NCBI GenBank assembly: GCA_038502055.1
Contig: JAXRKN010000040.1
Location: 1,612,001 to 1,676,000 of the forward strand
Length of the DNA stretch: 64,000 nt
From: Tanytarsus gracilentus
Taxonomy: Eukaryota; Arthropoda; Insecta; Diptera; Chironomidae
Direction of reading: 5' to 3'
Below are positions 58,902 to 64,000 of this stretch, in pieces. Made by a program: the position numbers and the translations under genes. How positions within the stretch are numbered: position 1 is the stretch's first letter; the number at the start of each line of letters is the position of its first letter. The notes under the pieces are model-generated. The model ran no database searches. It worked only from the letters and a program-made list of their open reading frames with translations, and was not told where the DNA came from.

Positions 58902-59234
58902 AAAATTTATTATGTGTGCTAGACCTCTCTATGTACTTCAATAAAAGCATATTATATATGTGTGTATGTATATGTAACTGCATAATATTTCTAAAAGTGT
59001 TTCATTGGAAAAATCTAGTACATTTCGCTCTCAGATGTTTTTTATTGACAACATTTCACACACAATTCTCGCTTTGATAAGTGGCTCTTGAGAAATCTGT
59101 TCATAAATCTTTCAAATCTAAGTTTTCCTGGAAGTTGAAAGAAAAAATTAAAAATTAAATTCATTTGCTTTTGTCTAACAATAAAATTCAGTTGTGAAAA
59201 GTTCTTGTCGTATTAATAAAATTTATGTTGAAAA
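58902..59234. other. Spacer between the two inositol monophosphatase genes
   Basis: 333 bp with an AATAAA (about 58938) for copy 1 and a short TATATATGTGTGTATGTATA tract near 58951-58970. The copy 2 promoter must lie here. Confidence 0.4.
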
Positions 59235-60331
59235 ATGATTGATTTAAATCTTGATGAGTGCTATGAGCATGTTATGCAACTGGTCGACGAAGCTGGAAAA
59301 GTAATTTTGAAAGCTTGACAGTACAGTGAAAACTCTTTGAGAGATTTTTTAGTGGAATTTTGTAACAAAGATTAAAAAAAAGTGAAACTTTCAAGTGCCA
59401 GCGACAATTTAATTTATTTTTCTTAAAAAAACTCATAACATAAATAAAAAATTTTGAAAATCTCTCGAGAGTTTTTGTCAATTTCAGAAAGTAATTTTTT
59501 TCAATATTTTTTTAGCTGGTCGCATCACGCAATTCTCAAAGGAAAAATGTTCAAATTAAATCACATCCAACCGATTTTGTAACCGAAACTGACCAACAAG
59601 TGGAAAAATTATTAATGGATGGCATTCGCGCTAAATATTCTGACCATCAATTTATCGGTGAAGAGGAAACGAGTGAGGGAAAAAAGGCAGTTTTGTCGGA
59701 TGCGCCCACATGGATTATTGATCCAATCGATGGAACTATGAATTTTGTCCACAGTTTTCCACACTCTGCCATCTCCATAGCGCTGTTAATAAATAAAGTC
59801 ACTGAAATCGGGATTGTGTTCAATCCAGTATTAGGTCAAAAGTTTACAGCACGTCGTGGTCAGGGTGCATTTTATAATGGAAAACAAATTCATGTGTCTG
59901 AGCAAAAGGATCTAACAAAAGCATTAATTATGGTTGAGTTTGGAACAAATCGTGAGAGCGATAAAGTTGAAGTTATCATGAAAAATCTCAATAATCTCGT
60001 CCGAAAGGCTCATGGGTAAAAACTATTAACTTTTAGATCGATTAAACTAATTTTAAATTTTAGACTTCGATGCTTAGGAGGTGCAGTATTAAATATTTGC
60101 TATGTGGCAATTGGAGCTGCTGAGTGCGCCTATGACTTTGGTGCTCACGCTTGGGATTATGCTGCGAGTGAATTTATTGTTCGAGAGGCTGGTGGTGTCA
60201 CAATTGATCCAGCAGGTGGTCAGTTTGATATTATGTCACGTCGTCTTCTTGTCGCAAATAGCATTGAAATTGCACAACAACTGACAGCAGAACTCGTGCA
60301 GTACTACCCTAACCCGAGAGATGATCAATGA
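59235..60331 (+). CDS. Inositol monophosphatase, copy 2
   Basis: Tandem paralogue of copy 1, same strand and length. Three exons, join(59235..59300, 59516..60015, 60064..60331), 277 aa. Motifs FIGEEETSEGK, TWIIDPIDGTMNF and HAWDYAASEFIVREAGG; the last has Ser in place of the usual Gly of W-D-x-A-A-G, while the metal-binding Asp is kept. First intron position is conserved with copy 1 (DEAGK boundary); the second intron is in a different place (AHG/LRCLGG). Likely active, possibly with altered substrate preference. Confidence 0.92.
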
Positions 60332-60523
60332 TAATTATTGACACATTTTAATTGTTTCAATGATTTTTTGACAAAAATAAAACTCTAAAAATTGTTGAAA
60401 ATGTTTTTGTTTTTAAACTTACTTGCAAAAGATCACAGGTCAGAAATTTAATCTAACTTTAATTCTAAAAATTCTACATAGCTTTTTTTGAGAAGCTAGC
60501 AGAAAAAACTCATTTACACAAAG

Positions 60524-60711
60524 AGGTGACTGGACAACTCAGTAATGAATTTGCATGTTATGGATTTTGCTAAACTCAATATATATCTGAAACTGGCCGA
60601 AATAGCTCAGTTCCAGACAAAAAGAAGTGATTGAAGAGCTCAGCAATGAATGCATCTTTATGCAGTAGCTTAAATAAGTACTTTGCCAAGCTAAGAACAT
60701 AGAAGAAGATG
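60524..60711 (+). repeat. Duplicated tRNA-Phe 5' flank with truncated tRNA start
   Basis: Two diverged tandem units lead up to the tRNA-Phe gene. Unit 1 has GAGGTGACTGGACAACTCAG then TAATGAATTTGCAT and ends with TGGCCGAAATAGCTCAGTT (60595-60613); unit 2 has GAAGTGATTGAAGAGCTCAG then CAATGAATGCATC and ends with the same tRNA start, this time continuing into the full gene at 60712. Confidence 0.75.
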
Positions 60712-60805
60712 GCCGAAATAGCTCAGTTGGGAGAGCGTTAGACTGAAGATGAAATAACCGCATCAGAAAATCTAAATGTCCCGTGTTCAATCCACGGTTT
60801 CGGCA
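60712..60805 (+). tRNA. tRNA-Phe-GAA: tRNA-Phe (anticodon GAA) with a 21-nt intron
   Basis: 73 nt mature. Acceptor GCCGAAA/TTTCGGC is fully paired, D stem GCTC/GAGC, anticodon stem TTAGA/TCTAA, T stem CCGTG/CACGG, discriminator A. Anticodon GAA at 60745-60747. A 21-nt insert (60749-60769) falls exactly between positions 37 and 38, the canonical site of nuclear tRNA introns. A TTTTTTT terminator follows at about 60812. Confidence 0.92.
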
Positions 60806-61643
60806 TAGAATTCTTTTTTTGCCTTTCATGTGATAAGAAAATAATTTTTTTTATACAGTTATTTCTTCTAACGCTATCTCAACTTTTTCTTGGTTTTTAA
60901 CGATGAACAAAAAATATCACCACTACCGTTGGCCACGTGTGAGGTTCATGAGAAAACTGATCAAAATTTACAGTTCACTATGGAATTTTAAAATTAAGGA
61001 AGTTACTTTTTCTAGATATAAAGTTTATATTTTAATAGCAGAAGATTCACTCAATTTAAATGCAGGCTTTGTTTTAAACAATTTATTCATATATAAATTA
61101 CTGAATCACAAAAGACATGATCAGAGACATATTTCCAATAACAGAACAGGTTAAGTTAACAACTCTTTCAAAATCCCTTTTATTTATTAATTTTGTACAT
61201 GTAATGTACTGCAATTTCCTTACAGTTAATATGTTAATATCGCGGAAGAACTCAACGAAGATTTTATTCTGAACTGATAAATTTTTTTATCCTTCCGTTC
61301 AATAAACTCTTCTTGATTTCTCTTTAGATATTCTTCTCCATGCAGACAATAAATATTTTTTATATCACACGCAGCTATGCCACGATTAGCAATGCATCAC
61401 GCATTTAAGGTAACGAGCATAGATAAATATAGGAAATAAAATTTAAAATCACTTATTTTCGTTTCTTTTAAACAAATATCAATTGAACATTAATTATTAT
61501 TCAAGAAAAAAACGAGCATCAACTTTTTGATTCTTAAAACGCGCGAGGTGGAATAAAAGATTGAAGAAGAAGCCACTTCAAGTTTTATTTATGTGTTGCG
61601 CTCATATACCATAAACCTTGATCTTGACAATTTTTGCTTGTCA
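60806..61643. other. Intergenic region between tRNA-Phe and the GDSL lipase
   Basis: 838 bp, AT-rich. The ORF at 60903-61154 has no recognisable mark. Nothing else supported. Confidence 0.4.
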
Positions 61644-63029
61644 TCAACTGTTTTTTATCGTGGCTAAGAAAGGCTTTTGTTGCGTGGGACATTTAAATTC
61701 TTGAAATTCCACTTTGAAGTTACGTAAGCGTTGACTAGGAGTTGTTAGCATAGAATTCCAAAGTGCATTGGCGATCGTTGCGTGTCCTTTTTGTGAAAGG
61801 TGAAAGCAGTCTTTTGACAGATAGGTGAGATCAGTTGAGCCGTTGGGGAATCTTGGAATTTCAGCTTTTTCCAGGAAGCGATGGAGATTAACCTCAAAAT
61901 CCTATAGAATAAAATATTGTGGTGAGGTCAATAATTTAATTGCGAAAAAAACTTACATTTCTATTGTGGAACTCGGGCAAGTTAACGACCTCTTCGATTA
62001 CTTTGTTCCATCGTTTGATTGTGTTCATTGATCTTGATTTGGTTCCTAAAAGATTGGGGCTGAACATACAAGGACACTCGAAATAGTGAAGTGCACGACA
62101 TTCATTAGGACGATTTTTAATTCTTGTCAAAATGCTAACGTCTGGAGGCAGTACGACATTCACTAATGTTCTGGGTAAATTTTCTCTCAATATTCTTAAC
62201 ACCGACGTTAAATCTCTCGCTGCATTTTCAATTATTTTATTTTGATCGTTAGAGTAGCAAATATCCAAACAAAAGTCATTTCCCCCGATCATGTAAGTTA
62301 TCAGCTTCCAGTGCTCTTTCATATTCACATTTTTGTCGACCCGCATTCTTTTTATCAAATTTTTTGCTTGATGAACTGTATCTACAGACATAGCTCCTGG
62401 CTCGGCCACATTAAATTTAGAGGCTCGTTCAAAACTCGATGAGTAATCGGTAGTGGGAAAGCCATAGAGATTAGGATTAAATTCTTTAATTATATTCGGC
62501 AGAGTTAAAAAACTTCTCCAATCTCCTTGGCCACCTATGCTCCATGAGACTCCTGTATACGAAAAGATAAAATTCTTAACAAACGAGGTCAATTTGATTA
62601 ACGAGAAATTATGTAAATATTTTTCAAAAAGTTTATATATCTGAAAAAAAAAGATCTTCATAGAGCAAAAAAAGACTGACCTCTTCCCTCTAAAAGCACT
62701 TGTAACTCATTGTTGGCGAAAGCTCCATTAGCAGCCGTGAGCGAGTCACCAATAGCTCCAATTAAATCAATATCGCCTGGCTTTAACTTATTCACATTCG
62801 TTGGTGTAATTTTTGATCTTCCTTCGCTTATGTCACAAAAAAATTTCTGATCACTGGAAAACTGTCTTTGAAAGTTCAAATTTTCCTTAAAATCTCTCCG
62901 ATTATTAATTTGCGGTTTTATAATTTCATTAAACGACTGTCTTCCAAATCGAAAAAGTGTGCTTAGCAGTGACTGACCATGTGCAGTGGTTAAATATACA
63001 AAAATTATTATAAAAGTTTTGAATTCCAT
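61644..63029 (-). CDS. Phospholipase B-type GDSL (SGNH) lipase, secreted
   Basis: Three exons, complement(61644..61901, 61957..62552, 62681..63029), 400 aa. Signal peptide MEFKTFIIIFVYLTTAHGQ. SGNH hydrolase blocks: block I IGAIGDSLTAANGA (nucleophile S96), block III YMIGGNDFC (N208), block V DCFHLSQKGH (D346, H349). The order and the text WSIGGQGDWRSFLTLPNI match animal phospholipase B1, which in insects is a single-domain enzyme rather than the four-repeat vertebrate form. Substrates would be phospholipids or retinyl/other esters, probably in the gut lumen. The start at 63029 is preferred over the upstream in-frame Met at 63077 because the signal peptide begins there. Confidence 0.9.
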
Positions 63030-63629
63030 TTTCTGTAACTTTTTTATCAACCAAAATGAAATTCCAACTTTTTTCAAAGATCCTAACTGCTAAGAAATTT
63101 TTTTTCGATGTGTCTCAATCGGAAGATGTTAAATAACTGAATAGTATATCAAAGGTGGAGAAACGACCAAGTAAAAAAAAAGATGATGTTGACCAAGTTA
63201 TAGAACTTTATTCAACACACGAACGGCATGTAACACACTTGAATGTTCCTCGATACTCTCCAATATGAGACATTTTCATTTGATAGCTTAAGGGTATTGA
63301 TCACTGTTTGATTTTAATTGGGCAAGTTCAAGTTGAAATCATTTTAAAAAATTACATGCAAGGGAAATTCTCAAATTATTTAAAATCTAGAAAGTACTGT
63401 AAAAGCAGTCGATGCGTCTCCATTGTAGCGCGTATTTTTTCATTTAAAAATCTTGTTCTAATCGAGGTGATCAGGAAATGCGTTGATCAATAATTATCTT
63501 TTTTGTAGAAGCAAGTAGATGCATGAGTTACAGTAGTCAATTTGTTATGCATGACGAGTGCCATTATTTTATTAAAGGAAAAACTTACTTATATCTCTTA
63601 TACATTTTTGATGATCTTTATGACTTGAA
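63030..63629. other. Upstream region of the lipase and 3' flank of the edge gene
   Basis: 600 bp of AT-rich DNA. No supported gene; the 61-codon ORF at 63308 is unremarkable. Confidence 0.35.
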
Positions 63630-64000
63630 CTAATTACGATTGCCGTCTTCACCATCATCAGAGCTATCTCCTCGAAATCCCAAATTATTGACAGCAATTT
63701 TGTTAAAATCATTTTTTTCCTTCACACGAAAATCACTTGTGGCAGCTCTCTCAGAACTCTCATCGTCACTCCAATTTGTCAATTGTTGTTGGCGTGGTTG
63801 CTGATATCGATTTCTTGGTCCATTAAATTTTCTTGGTCTACCTCGACCTCTTTGAGAAGGAGTATGATATGGATGTGCGTCATTACGAAAGTTTGAAAGT
63901 TGCGGAATACGCTGATAATAACTGGGGCCTGGTTTATCTTCTGATGGTTTTGGTTGTTGTTGGAGTTCTTTAAACATCAATTGATTAGCCGGCTCAACTT
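63630..64000 (-). CDS. 3' end of an AT-hook, Arg/Gly-rich protein (partial)
   Basis: Frame is open to the window edge, so the gene continues beyond 64000. The visible 123 residues are disordered: Gln/Pro-rich start (KELQQQPKPSEDKPGPSYYQ), an AT-hook-like core RGRGRPRKFNGPRNRYQQ, then an acidic Ser-rich tail (WSDDESSERAATSD, DSSDDGEDGNRN) ending in TAG. The AT-hook suggests DNA or RNA binding in the nucleus. Not identifiable from the tail alone. Confidence 0.7.
   Translation of the reverse strand, partial: VEPANQLMFKELQQQPKPSEDKPGPSYYQRIPQLSNFRNDAHPYHTPSQRGRGRPRKFNGPRNRYQQPRQQQLTNWSDDESSERAATSDFRVKEKNDFNKIAVNNLGFRGDSSDDGEDGNRN

Noticed and set aside
60903..61154. 83-codon ORF downstream of tRNA-Phe
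   Set aside because: No splice, signal or family evidence; its length is expected by chance in this sequence.
63030..63077. Longer N-terminus of the GDSL lipase
   Set aside because: The signal peptide begins at the Met at 63029; the extension is basic and would mask it.

Overview
The window is nuclear DNA from an insect, most likely a lower dipteran such as a midge. Reasons: very high AT content, many 50-80 bp GT-AG introns, insect versions of TAF2, MCPH1, CC2D2A and Sulf1, arthropod tetraspan genes, an i-type lysozyme ('destabilase') and eukaryotic tRNA genes. The species call is inference. There are no bacterial operons, CRISPR arrays or phage genes. Exon joins were read by hand from splice signals, reading frame and family conservation. 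Every multi-exon model listed as complete closes in frame.

Left end (1-7.2 kb): a mitochondrial GGQ release-factor-like gene converges on Taf2 (minus strand), and Taf2 shares a 257-bp divergent promoter with Mcph1. The first Taf2 intron appears to be AT-AC rather than GT-AG. From 7.3 to 13.2 kb lie small secreted or membrane proteins: an i-type lysozyme lacking the usual catalytic Glu, a short TOM22-like protein, and two divergent, acidic, glycosylation-rich secreted proteins of unknown role.

13.5-24.7 kb holds a head-to-tail array of six paralogous four-pass membrane proteins resembling the arthropod Pasiflora/Fire exit tetraspan family. They differ in introns and cytoplasmic tails; the first five share a TCTTATC (GATA-type) motif in their upstream DNA. 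The glycine-cleavage H protein gene follows (25.5 kb). Then comes a 3.3-kb repeat zone (26.4-28.9 kb) with simple repeats, a 4 x 120-bp tandem array and at least one short-TIR non-autonomous element.

29.4-33.1 kb is acetyl-CoA synthetase. 34.6-39.2 kb is the ciliary transition-zone gene Cc2d2a, with an X-box-like site before its start. 39.8-45.8 kb (minus) is the heparan-sulfate endosulfatase Sulf1 in ten exons. A 10.7-kb stretch without recognisable genes follows; it contains a pair of about 290-bp diverged inverted repeats 6.1 kb apart.

Right end: two tandem inositol monophosphatase genes. The first has a long intron holding two identical tRNA-Ile(AAT) genes in inverted orientation and a nested minus-strand membrane-protein gene. 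Next come a tRNA-Phe(GAA) with a 21-nt intron, preceded by a duplicated flank carrying a truncated tRNA 5' end; a phospholipase-B-type GDSL lipase (minus); and the 3' end of an AT-hook, Arg/Gly-rich protein running off the window. The genes are ordinary nuclear loci and do not form one pathway; the only functional clusters are the tetraspan array and the inositol monophosphatase pair.
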